Shown here in pieces: positions 17,498 to 25,456 of a stretch of 39,697 nt of DNA. Location of the stretch: positions 1 to 39,697 of the forward strand of contig JAPLHB010000123.1 in NCBI GenBank assembly GCA_026389845.1. The letters run 5' to 3'. Source of the stretch: Chloroflexota bacterium (GTDB taxonomy: Bacteria > Chloroflexota > Anaerolineae > CG2-30-64-16). The notes below the pieces were generated by a model. The model searched no databases and was not told the DNA's origin. It saw only the letters and a program-made list of their open reading frames with translations. The translations under genes were made by a program, and so were the position numbers. Position 1 is the stretch's first letter. Every line of letters starts with the position of its first letter.

Positions 17498-19780
17498 TCA
17501 GCCCGCCAACTTCCGGGCCTGGCCGCGCCAGTCCTCGCGGATCGCGCGTCCGGGCAGGCCGCTCGTGATCTGATCCAGCAGTTCGTCGCTGGCTGCGGCC
17601 AATGCGGCGAAGGTGGTGATGCCTACTTCCGCCAGCCGCTGGACATAGGTCGGGCCGATGCCTTTGATGACGAGCAGATCGTCGCCCGGAGCGCCGGCGA
17701 TGAGCGGCTTCGCCGCGGCTGTCAGCGGGCCAACCGAGGCCATCAGGGTCGGGGATGCCGGCTCATGCCGAGGCGCCGGCTTGAGCGCGGCCATCTCGGC
17801 TGCGATGCGCGCAGCTTCCACTGCGCCCGGCAATCGGCCCACCGCTGCTACCTGCAGATTCTCCACTTCGGGGGCCACGGGCAGCTTAACCGGAAGCTCC
17901 GCAGCGAGCCTGTCCGGTGCTACAGGAACTTGCACCGTGGCCGCAGGCGGGGTCTCCAACTCGGCCAGCTTGGCCTGCAGGGCTGCAAGCTGCGCCCGAA
18001 GCGCCGTCACATCGTCCGCCGCGGCAGCAGCCGGTGCGGCGATCTCGATTGCGGGAACCCGTTTCACTTCCGGCAATGCCGCTTCGAGCTTCGGCGCGGC
18101 GATCTCGATCGCAGGCACGCGCCTGACCTCGGGCAACGCCGCCTCGAGCTTCGGCGCGGCAACCTCGATCTTGGGCAGCTCGACTTCTGGCAGCACCGCT
18201 TCGAGCTTCGGTGCGGTCACCTCGACCTGAGGCAATTCGACTTCCGGCAGAACCGCTTCCAGCTTCGGCGCCTCGACCTCGACCTGCGGCCACTCGACTT
18301 CCGGCAAAACAGCTTCGCGCTTCGGCGCGGCAACCTCGATCTTGGGCAGCTCGACTTCCGGCAGCATCGCTTCCAGCTTCGGCGCGATCATCTCGACCTG
18401 CGGCAACTCGACGATGTGTCGCGTTGCCCCGGCAGCCACTGCGCCGAGTCCGAACGCAGCCACGCCCTTCGCTACGTCCGGCAAGTGCGCCTCAATCTTC
18501 GGCGTCGCAATCTCGACCTGCGGCAGCTCGACTTCCGGTAACGCCGCTTCCAGCTTCGGCGCGGTCACCTCGATTTGCGGCAACTCGACTTCCGGCAGCG
18601 CCGCTTCCAGTTTCGGCGCGGCGACCTCGATCTTGGGCAGCTCGACTTCCGGCAGTACAGCTTCCAGCTTCGGCGCGGTCACCTCGATCTTGGGCAACTC
18701 GACTTCCGGCAGCACAGCCTCCAGCTTCGGCGCGGCAACCTCGATCTTGGGCAACTCGACTTCCGGCAGCACAGCTTCCAGCTTCGGCGCGGTCACCTCG
18801 ACCTGCGGCAACTCGACTTCCGGCAAAGCGGCTTCGAGCTTTGGCGCGGTCACCTCGACTTGCGGCAACTCGACGACGTGCCGCACCGCCCCGGCGGCCA
18901 CCGCGCCGAGTCCGAGCGCGGCCACACCCTCCGCTACGTCCGGCAAGTGCGCCTCGATCTTGGGTAGCTCGACCTCCGGCAACGCCGCTTCCAGCTTCGG
19001 CGCGGCGACCTCAAGTTCCGGCTCAAAAATCTCGACCGATGGGAAGTGACCCTCGGGGGCTGGCGCGCGGATCACCGGCGCCACGACTTCCGTAACCGGG
19101 CCGACTTCGGTCACAAGCTCCGGGAGTGCGGCGCGGACTTCGGCCAACGGCTCGATTTTGACCTCGAGGGGGGAAGCTTCAACCACTGGCGCAACAGCTT
19201 CGATCGCTGGCTGCGATAAAGCGGCCTCGACCGCAGGGAACGTGATCTCCGGCGCCTGCACAACAGCCTCTACCGCCTCTGGCGCGACCGACAAAGGTAG
19301 TTCTACGGCCGGCATGGGCGGAGCAGCTTCGATCTCGATGGGCGGCGTCGCCCGTTCGACCGGCTGCTCGACGGCTACTGCAAGATCCGTTGCCGCAGCG
19401 GCCGCGATGCCGCCAACCGCGACAGGCTCGGCGACGGCAGGTGGTTGCTCGAAATGCGGTGGGGTCAGAAGAGTCTCGTCCGCAGGCGGCCGGACATCAA
19501 CTGGCTTGGGCGCTGCTACGGCGTGACCGCGGGCGGCTTGGGCGAGGTTGTTCTCGATCTTGGGCAGGAAGAACAACACAGCGCCGAAGACGATCAGCCC
19601 GGCTCCGCCGAATAAAGCGCTGGCCAGAATGGGGATCAGGATCCAGCCGCGCCAGCCCGGCCCCCAGCCTGCCCCGCCGCGGGCCATCCAAACGGCCGCG
19701 GCCAGGCTCACCAGGCAATAAAACAGAGCCGCCAGAAAGATCAGTGCTGCCAAGAATTTGACGATGCGGTGTTTGCGCAT
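17498..19780 (-). CDS. membrane protein with 19-residue tandem repeats and a helix-hairpin-helix C-terminal domain
   Basis: 760 aa. The start at 19780 has AAGGAGGG (19789-19796). Residues about 5-30 and 40-70 are hydrophobic (two membrane helices). A Pro/Ala/Glu-rich stretch follows, then about thirteen copies of a 19-residue unit, consensus APKLEAxLPEVELPKIEVx, encoded by a 57-bp period. A longer insert (AHLPDVAxGVAA, then GLGAVAAGA and a VELPQVE tail) occurs twice, showing a higher-order duplication. A coiled segment (TALRAQLAALQAKLAELE) precedes the C-terminal domain (about 700-760): LLVIKGIGPTYVQRLAEVGI, then TTFAALAAAS, a helix-hairpin-helix of the type found beside H3TH nucleases and ribosomal/photosystem proteins. 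It could be a membrane-tethered rod carrying a DNA- or protein-binding tip. Function unknown. Confidence 0.88.
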   Translation of the reverse strand: MRKHRIVKFLAALIFLAALFYCLVSLAAAVWMARGGAGWGPGWRGWILIPILASALFGGAGLIVFGAVLFFLPKIENNLAQAARGHAVAAPKPVDVRPPADETLLTPPHFEQPPAVAEPVAVGGIAAAAATDLAVAVEQPVERATPPIEIEAAPPMPAVELPLSVAPEAVEAVVQAPEITFPAVEAALSQPAIEAVAPVVEASPLEVKIEPLAEVRAALPELVTEVGPVTEVVAPVIRAPAPEGHFPSVEIFEPELEVAAPKLEAALPEVELPKIEAHLPDVAEGVAALGLGAVAAGAVRHVVELPQVEVTAPKLEAALPEVELPQVEVTAPKLEAVLPEVELPKIEVAAPKLEAVLPEVELPKIEVTAPKLEAVLPEVELPKIEVAAPKLEAALPEVELPQIEVTAPKLEAALPEVELPQVEIATPKIEAHLPDVAKGVAAFGLGAVAAGATRHIVELPQVEMIAPKLEAMLPEVELPKIEVAAPKREAVLPEVEWPQVEVEAPKLEAVLPEVELPQVEVTAPKLEAVLPEVELPKIEVAAPKLEAALPEVRRVPAIEIAAPKLEAALPEVKRVPAIEIAAPAAAAADDVTALRAQLAALQAKLAELETPPAATVQVPVAPDRLAAELPVKLPVAPEVENLQVAAVGRLPGAVEAARIAAEMAALKPAPRHEPASPTLMASVGPLTAAAKPLIAGAPGDDLLVIKGIGPTYVQRLAEVGITTFAALAAASDELLDQITSGLPGRAIREDWRGQARKLAG

Positions 19781-19877
19781 GGGGAACTCCCTCCTTGTAG
19801 GAATATGACCCAACGGCCGGTGAAAGCGAACGATGCCGACCCGACGACACCCGTCGGCCGGCACGAGAAGGTGACGC

Positions 19878-19907
19878 TATTGTAGCACAAAGTCGCCCGA
19901 TACTCAA
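19878..19907 (-). promoter_or_regulatory. putative promoter of the repeat-protein gene
   Basis: On the minus strand TTGAGT (19902-19907), 18-bp spacer, TACAAT (19878-19883), about 100 bp before the start codon at 19780. Confidence 0.5.
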
Positions 19908-19991
19908 ACGGCAACTTGTGGTATACTGAGCCAATCCGTCGCTTTGTGGAAATCACACAGCGGCGTCATCTGCTTGCCGGTGATAGCGAAT

Positions 19992-22131
19992 ATGACGACA
20001 CACACACATTCACCTTACCTGGAAGACATCCCCTTGGATGACGCGCTGGCTCGCTGGTGGGCCGCACTGGCCGAGGCCGGACTGACTGACCCGCTGTCGG
20101 GCGAGACCATCCCGCTGGACGATGCCACCGGCCGGATCACCGCCGAACCGGTGTGGGCGCGTGTCTCATCGCCGCACTATCACGCTTCGGCGATGGACGG
20201 CTACGCGGTGCGCGCCGAAGACACCCGCGGCGCCTCGGAAACGCACCCGGTCAACCTGGCCGTCGGCCGACAGGCGTTCTACGTGGACACCGGCGACCCC
20301 CTCCCGCCCGGCACGAACGCGGTCATCATGGTGGAGGATGTGCAGGTATCAGGAGGCAGGGAGCAGGTGGCAGAGGACAAATCGCAAATCGCAAATCGCA
20401 AAACGCAAGAGGCGCAATCTGCAATCTGCAATCTGCAATCTGCAATCGAAATTCTCGCCGCGGTGGCCCCCTGGCAGCACGTCCGGCCGATGGGTGAGGA
20501 CATGGTCGCCACGGAGTTGATCCTACCGGCCAACCACAAGCTACGTCCACAGGACATCGGCGCGGCGGCCGGATCGGGACACGCCTCGCTGGTTGTGCGC
20601 CGCAAGCCGCGCGTGGCGATCCAGCCGACTGGCACAGAACTGGTGGCGCCCGGCAGCGAGCTGCATCCCGGCGACATCGTGGAGTACAACTCGCTGGTGT
20701 TGGCTGCGATGGTACGCGAGTGGGGCGGCCTGCCCACCCGCCTCCCACCCCTGGCCGATGACTACGCTGCGCTCCGCAATCGCATCGTCGAAGCCGCCCA
20801 GACGCACGATTTGGTGATCGTCAACGCCGGCTCCTCGGCCGGCTCCGAGGATTTCACTGCCCGCATCGTCGCCGAGTTGGGCCGGGTATTGGTACACGGC
20901 ATCGCGATCCGGCCGGGACATCCCGTCATATTGGGGGTGATCGGGAGAACTTGGGGAAACTTGGGGGAACTTGGGGGAACTTTGGGAAACTTGGGGGAAC
21001 TCGGAGGAACTCCGGGAAGCTCGGATGAGCGGCGCAGCAATCTGCCATCTGCCATCTGCCATCCGCCATCCGCCATCCGCAGTCGTTCCCATCATCGGCC
21101 TGCCCGGCTACCCCGTTTCGGCCGCTGTGACCTGCGAGCTGCTGGTGAAACCGACGGTGGCGCGGTGGCTGGGACAGGCGCCCGAAGAACGGCCAACCGT
21201 GACCGCAACCGTTTCTCGGAAGGTGATCAGCCCGGAGGGAGAAGAGGAATTTCTGCGCGTCACCGTGGGGCAGGTGGGCGAGCGCGTGGTCGCCACGCCG
21301 CTTCCCGGCGGTTCGGGAGTGCTGATGTCGCTGGTGCGCGCCGATGGCGTGGTGCGCATCCCGCGCGGGCAGCAGGGGTTCGAGCAGGGCGCGGCCGTGC
21401 AGGTGGAGCTTTACCGCGCGCCCTCGTCGTTACGCCGAACGATCATCGCCATCGGCAGCCATGACCTGACCCTCGACCTGCTGGCCGACGAGTTGGGCCG
21501 GCGCTCCCCCGGATGGCGGCTCTCCTCGGCCAATGTGGGCAGCCTGGGCGGGCTGCTGGCCCTGGGCCGCGGTGAGGCGCACTTCGCCGGATCGCATCTG
21601 CTGGACGAGGAGACCGGCGAGTACAACGTTGCCTATATCAAGCGCCTGCTGCCGGACACGCCGGTTGTCATTCTGGGTCTTGTCCGTCGCGAGCAAGGGC
21701 TGATCGTGCCGCAGGGCAACCCCAAAGGCATCCGCGCCCTGGCCGATCTGGCCCGGCCGGATGTGGTCTTCATCAACCGCCAACGCGGAGCCGGCACGCG
21801 CGTCTTGTTGGACTATCGCCTCAAGCACGCGGGCATCAATCCGCGCGCCATTCAGGGCTACGAGCGGCAGGAATTCACCCATCTGGCCGTGGCCGCGGCC
21901 GTCGCCTCGGGCGCGGCCGATTGCGGCATGGGCATTTTGGCCGCCGCTCGTGCGCTCGGCCTGGATTTTGTGCCCCTCGATCACGAACGCTACGACTTGA
22001 TCATTCCGGTGCAGTTCTACGAGAGCGACACGCTCGCGCCGCTGCTGGCGATCGTCCGTGATCCGGCGTTTGCGGCGCGCGTAGCGGGGCTGGGCGGGTA
22101 TGCGACGCCGGAGATGGGGCAGGTGCTCTAG
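19992..22131 (+). CDS. moeA: MoeA / periplasmic-binding-like (LysR-substrate type) fusion, interrupted by repeats and a frame change
   Basis: MoeA inserts molybdenum into molybdopterin. The N-terminal part (19992 to about 20940) has SAMDGYAVRAEDT, YVDTGDPLPPGTNAVIMVEDV, VAPWQHVRPMGEDMV, PTGTELVAPGSEL, and NAGSSAGSEDF. The next motifs, PIIGLPGYPVSAAV and the C-terminal MoeA domain, lie in a different frame. The fused binding-protein domain (IGSHDLTLDLLADEL, then NVGSLGGLLALGRGEAHFAGSHL, to the TAG at 22129-22131) is in that second frame too. The break falls in a repeat tract (20941-21085) that is open in both frames: frame one runs on to 21464, and frame two opens at 20941 after a TGA. A first repeat insert (20346-20449) stays in frame and adds about 30 residues. 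Such MoeA fusions are known. Whether this copy is dead, slips, or reflects an assembly error cannot be decided here. The start at 19992 is preferred to a GTG at 19944. Confidence 0.8.
20346..20449 (+). repeat. in-frame heptamer array inside moeA
   Basis: About 3-4 copies of AAATCGC (20379-20406) and 4-5 copies of GCAATCT (20414-20447), preceded by a purine-rich AGGAGGCAGGGAGCAGG stretch. It splits MoeA between MVEDVQ and IEILAAVAPWQ, two segments normally a few residues apart. Confidence 0.8.
20941..21085 (+). repeat. tandem repeat tract in moeA where the reading frame changes
   Basis: About seven roughly 10-bp units of the type ACTTGGGGGA with variable G-runs (20941-21030), then heptamers ATCTGCC x3 and ATCCGCC x2-3 (21050-21080). 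The tract sits exactly between PVILGVI and PIIGLPGYPVS of MoeA. Confidence 0.8.
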
Positions 22132-23255
22132 CCACCCACGTTCACCCCAATGACCCGCCCGACCCCGAATGTGATTGCGGCGGCAGCCAGGCCGAAGGCG
22201 ACCTGGCGCAGACCAGACGTGAGCGGGTGGCGACCGGTCATCAAGGTGATGGCCGCGCCAATCGCGAACAGGCCGATCGCGCTGACGACCGCGCTGACGA
22301 TGATCCCCGCCGCGCCGGTGAGGAAGACGTATGGCAGCACGGGAATCAATGCGCCCACGGTAAAGAGGAAGAACGAGGTGAGGGCCGCCTCCCACGCCGA
22401 GCCGCCGAGTTCCTGCGGGTCAATGCTCAGCTCCTCGCGCACCAGGGTGTCGAGGGCCGTCGTTTCGTCCGAGAGCAGCCGATCGGCCATTTCACGAGCG
22501 GTCTCCGGCGCGATGCCTTTGGCCTGGTAGATCAACGCTAATTCGGCTTTTTCTTCTTCGGGGATCTGGGCCAGCTCGCGTTTTTCAATGCTGATCTGAT
22601 GCTGGTATAGTTCGCGCGAGCTTTGCACCGAGAGCCATTCGCCCAACGCCATGGAGAGCGCGCCGGCCAGGATGCCGGCGAAGCCGGTCAGCAGGATCTC
22701 ACGCGAGCCGACGCCCGCGCCGGCCACGCCCATCACCAGGCAGAACACGGAAACCAGCCCGTCATTGGCGCCCAACACGCCGGCGCGCAGGGCATTGCCG
22801 CCTCCCGCCCGGTGCCGGCCTTCGAAGCGCGCCACTGCGCTCCCCTCCATGCCGGCCGTGGTGCGCGACAGGAGACCGAAGATGCGTGCGTGCGACTTCT
22901 CTTGGACCGACATCGCCGCTGCTTCGTCGTCCGGCTGGCCGTCGTACTCCGAGCCGGCGTTCTTCTCGATTGCCACGATGGTGGGCAGCACGGCGCCAGG
23001 GCCAAGACGCGCCGCCAGCCAGCCCAACGTGCGTGTACGCCAGCTCGGACGGAAGGGCGGCAGGGCCGCGCCTGCTTCGCGCAGCTTCGCCTCCCACACG
23101 GCGACGTGTTGACGTTCGGTTTCTGCCAGCTTGCGATAGACCGCGGCTAGCGCTGTGTTCGGCTCGGCCTTCGCCAGCCGCTCGTAGAGTGCGATCGCCT
23201 CGCGTTCAGCCTTCATGTTTTCGCGATAGCGCGCGATGTCTGTTTGAGTAGTCAT
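22128..23255 (-). CDS. mbfA: membrane-bound ferritin-like / VIT1 (CCC1) fusion, MbfA type
   Basis: 375 aa. Residues about 5-150 form a ferritin-like diiron domain: ENMKAEREAIALYERLAK, KLAETERQHVAVWEAKL (ExxH), and a second pair near EEKSHARIF-type residues (VQEKSHARIFGLL). Residues 160-375 are a VIT1/CCC1 transporter domain: GGGNALRAGVLGANDGLVSVFCL, a cytoplasmic Glu-rich helix region (EEEKAELALIYQAKGI), and the last two or three membrane helices. In alpha-proteobacteria MbfA exports iron and relieves peroxide stress, so iron/manganese export is the likely role. AAGGAGG lies upstream. It converges with moeA; the two TAG stops overlap in the palindrome CTAG (22128-22131). Confidence 0.88.
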   Translation of the reverse strand: MTTQTDIARYRENMKAEREAIALYERLAKAEPNTALAAVYRKLAETERQHVAVWEAKLREAGAALPPFRPSWRTRTLGWLAARLGPGAVLPTIVAIEKNAGSEYDGQPDDEAAAMSVQEKSHARIFGLLSRTTAGMEGSAVARFEGRHRAGGGNALRAGVLGANDGLVSVFCLVMGVAGAGVGSREILLTGFAGILAGALSMALGEWLSVQSSRELYQHQISIEKRELAQIPEEEKAELALIYQAKGIAPETAREMADRLLSDETTALDTLVREELSIDPQELGGSAWEAALTSFFLFTVGALIPVLPYVFLTGAAGIIVSAVVSAIGLFAIGAAITLMTGRHPLTSGLRQVAFGLAAAAITFGVGRVIGVNVGG

Positions 23256-23315
23256 GCGATGAATGCCTCCTTGCGATTGCACTTTACACCGCAAGTGCGC
23301 TCGTGTCAAACGGGG

Positions 23316-23371
23316 AAAAAGCCGCCGCCGGCAAGGCGCTCTGGTTGCCCCAGAACGCCCTGCCGGCGGCG
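23316..23371 (-). terminator. intrinsic terminator of the small Gly-rich protein gene
   Basis: Arms 23323-23338 and 23356-23371 (CGCCGCCGGCAAGGCG and near-complement, one mismatch), 17-nt loop, followed on the minus strand by GGCTTTTTCC. Confidence 0.85.
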
Positions 23372-23395
23372 TGATCCAAGGGAGGAAAGAGGCCG

Positions 23396-23608
23396 CTACT
23401 TTTTGCCGAACATGCCGCCCAATCCACCGGCCAGGCCGCCCAGGTTCTTCATTGCGTCGCCACTGCCGGCCAACACGCCGTCGAGCTGCCCAGCAATCGG
23501 GGCCGGCAGCTTGCTCTTCAGAAAACCGATGACCGTATCCACCGCCATGCGGGCTTGCTCATTGGAAATGCCCGTCTTTTGAACAACCAGTTTGATCAAT
23601 TCATCCAT
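23396..23608 (-). CDS. small conserved helical protein with Gly-rich tail
   Basis: 70 aa from the ATG at 23608 (GGAGG 7 bp upstream); a longer in-frame start at 23680 lacks a ribosome binding site. The N-terminal 45 residues (MDELIKLVVQKTGISNEQAR, then AVDTVIGFLKSKLPAPI) look like two helices of a DUF2267/DUF937-like fold. The tail is GGLAGGLGGMFGKK. I recognise it only as a small protein recurring in Chloroflexota and other phyla. It lies downstream of the kinase operon on the same strand but has a 140-bp gap and its own terminator. Function unknown. Confidence 0.75.
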   Translation of the reverse strand: MDELIKLVVQKTGISNEQARMAVDTVIGFLKSKLPAPIAGQLDGVLAGSGDAMKNLGGLAGGLGGMFGKK

Positions 23609-23748
23609 TTTGTTGCCTCCGTGTGCGTGAGACTGCTTGAGAGGCGGCCTTCGCGAGCTGCCCATCGCAACTCTGTTCACACTCTCATCTCCGATACTAT
23701 GGCGCTTGTATTACGAATCTCATTACTAAAACAGATTCCAGACGCGCC

Positions 23749-24921
23749 CTACGGACTTTGCGATCCGGCGCCAGGAAAGATGACATAAACGGTCGTGCCT
23801 TGATCGAGGGCGCTCGTAAACCAGATGCGGCCACCGTGCAGCTCGACCAGCGAATTGGTGATGTACAGTCCCAGGCCCGCGCCGTTCGCCCCGGTCACCT
23901 GGGCGCTGCCAGCCCGGAAGAAACGGGCGCCTAGCCTGGGCAGATCTTCGGCTGCGATACCCACCCCGTTGTCGGTCACCGCGACCTCGAGATCGTCGGC
24001 TGTCGCTGCCCGATTTACTCTAACGGTGATTAGCCCGCCGCGACCGGTGAATTTGACCGCGTTGCCCAACAGGTTGCCGATAATCTGGGCGGCACGCGTC
24101 CGGTCGCACAGCGCCAGGGGCAGGTCGGGAGCCGCCTGTAAGGTGAGTCGCTGACCTTTGGCACGTAACTGGGGCGCGTACTCTTCGGCGACGGTCTCGA
24201 CCAGGGTCGTCAGGTCGGTCGGCTGGAGTATCAGCTCGATTCGGCCGGTCTCGATGCGCGTCACATCCAGCAGGTTGTTGGTGATTTCCAGCAGGCGACG
24301 GGCGCTGATGTAGAGAGTTTCCAGGGGTCCGCGCTGGACATCGGTGAGCTTACCGAACTCGTCGTCCAGCAACATTTCCACGTAGCCGGAGATGGAGGTC
24401 AGCGGCGAACGCAGTTCGTGCGCGGCCACTGACACGAAGAGGGACTTCACCTCGTCCAGGCGTTGCAGTTCGCTATTGGCGGCCACCAATTTGAGGTTCT
24501 GGTGCTGCAGCTCGTCGCGCAGAAAGCGCAGCTCGTTGCGCTGCTGCGTCAGGCGTTGCTCTAACCCGCCCATGCCGGTCACGTCTTCGATCAGGTGCAT
24601 CAGGCCCATGATTCGGTCGGCGCGGTCGCGGTAGGGGAGGTCCACCATGGTCAGGTAGAGGGTCTGCCCGTCGTGGCTTTCGCGATTCACCAGCGGCAGC
24701 TCGAAACGCGGCAACTCGCCCAGCAAGATGTCTTCGAGCGCATCCTCGCTGCCGACCAGCTCCGGCACCAACTCGGTCAGCGGGCGACCCAGCACGCCAC
24801 CGCCATCGCCGCGCAGGATCTGCGGCGCGCCGCTCACCTCCACCACGCGCAGGGTGCGGTCGGTGACGACGTAGGCGATGTTGCGGTCGTGCAGGATGAT
24901 CTGAGCTACGGCAGCATCCAC
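23749..24921 (-). CDS. sensor histidine kinase with N-terminal PAS-like domain
   Basis: 390 aa, soluble. The GTG at 24921 is chosen: GGAG lies 7-10 bp upstream and the GTPase stop is 19 bp before it; a longer frame would overlap the GTPase. Residues 5-115 form a PAS-like domain (HDRNIAYVVTDRTLRVVEVS, then TLYLTMVDLPYRDR, GLMHLIEDVTG). A coiled segment (119-160) links to HisKA with His168 in FVSVAAHELRSPLTSISGYV. The N box is QIIGNLLGNAVKFT, the G1 box VTDNGVGIAAEDL, and the G2 box GANGAGLGLYITNSLV; all are intact. It is the last gene of the operon that starts with the response regulator at 27628-28356, its probable partner. No membrane helix, so input is cytoplasmic, perhaps through the GTPase or SH3 protein (inference). 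Confidence 0.92.
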   Translation of the reverse strand: MDAAVAQIILHDRNIAYVVTDRTLRVVEVSGAPQILRGDGGGVLGRPLTELVPELVGSEDALEDILLGELPRFELPLVNRESHDGQTLYLTMVDLPYRDRADRIMGLMHLIEDVTGMGGLEQRLTQQRNELRFLRDELQHQNLKLVAANSELQRLDEVKSLFVSVAAHELRSPLTSISGYVEMLLDDEFGKLTDVQRGPLETLYISARRLLEITNNLLDVTRIETGRIELILQPTDLTTLVETVAEEYAPQLRAKGQRLTLQAAPDLPLALCDRTRAAQIIGNLLGNAVKFTGRGGLITVRVNRAATADDLEVAVTDNGVGIAAEDLPRLGARFFRAGSAQVTGANGAGLGLYITNSLVELHGGRIWFTSALDQGTTVYVIFPGAGSQSP

Positions 24922-24940
24922 GAAACCGCTCCATGAATTT

Positions 24941-25456
24941 TTACAGCACCAGCAACCGGCCCAGGTGGCGGAACAAAGTCTCCACTTCATCCCCCGTCCT
25001 GGCACTGGTGAGGGTGTACGGCGCATTCAGCCCGGTCGCTGCGGCCGCAAGCTGACTCTCGGCAACGCGCTGTTGATCGGTCAGGTCGCGCTTGTTAGCG
25101 GCGACCGCGAGTTGGATGCCCGGATTGGCGTCCCGCAGGAGGCCGGCGTAAGCGCGCAAGCTGTCCAGGGTGTCCGGGCGGGTCAGATCGCACACCAGGA
25201 TCGCGCCGGCCGCACCGCGCAGATAGCTCGTCCGCACCCGATCGAACTCCTCGCTGCCGGCCAGATCCCAGAGCATCAGGGTCAGTTCCACCACGTCGCG
25301 CGTGCGCGGGACGGCAACCACCTTGCGGCTGACCTTGACGCCGATGGTGCTGATGTACTTATCTTCGAAGAGGTTGTACACGAACCGGCGCACCAGGCTC
25401 GTCTTGCCGACGGCGAAGTCGCCGAGCAGGCAGACCTTTTTGCTCAGGGCAATCAA
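24941..25456 (-). CDS. Ras-like small GTPase
   Basis: 171 aa, one G domain. P-loop GDFAVGKTS (12-20), switch I YISTIGV with Thr37, G3 motif WDLAGSEEF (63-71) where the Ras catalytic glutamine is replaced by Ser68, G4 NKRD (121-124), and G5 TSAR. Eukaryote-like Rab/Rup-type rather than TRAFAC translation factors. No lipid-anchor cysteine at the C-terminus. It begins with TTG inside a TTGA overlap with the roadblock-like/SH3 gene and ends 19 bp before the kinase, so all three should be translated together. The lack of the glutamine suggests that hydrolysis needs a GAP, which MglB-like roadblock proteins supply in other systems (established for MglA/MglB). Confidence 0.93.
   Translation of the reverse strand: MIALSKKVCLLGDFAVGKTSLVRRFVYNLFEDKYISTIGVKVSRKVVAVPRTRDVVELTLMLWDLAGSEEFDRVRTSYLRGAAGAILVCDLTRPDTLDSLRAYAGLLRDANPGIQLAVAANKRDLTDQQRVAESQLAAAATGLNAPYTLTSARTGDEVETLFRHLGRLLVL

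Noticed and set aside
20941..21085. Programmed ribosomal frameshift in moeA
   Set aside because: No heptameric X XXY YYZ slippery site with a following structure was seen, only G-runs in repeats. DNA slippage, decay or assembly error explain it better.
24922..25026. Extended start of the histidine kinase at 25026
   Set aside because: It would overlap most of the GTPase's last 85 bp and adds a Cys/Trp-rich peptide without domain features. The GTG at 24921 has a ribosome binding site and fits the gene spacing.
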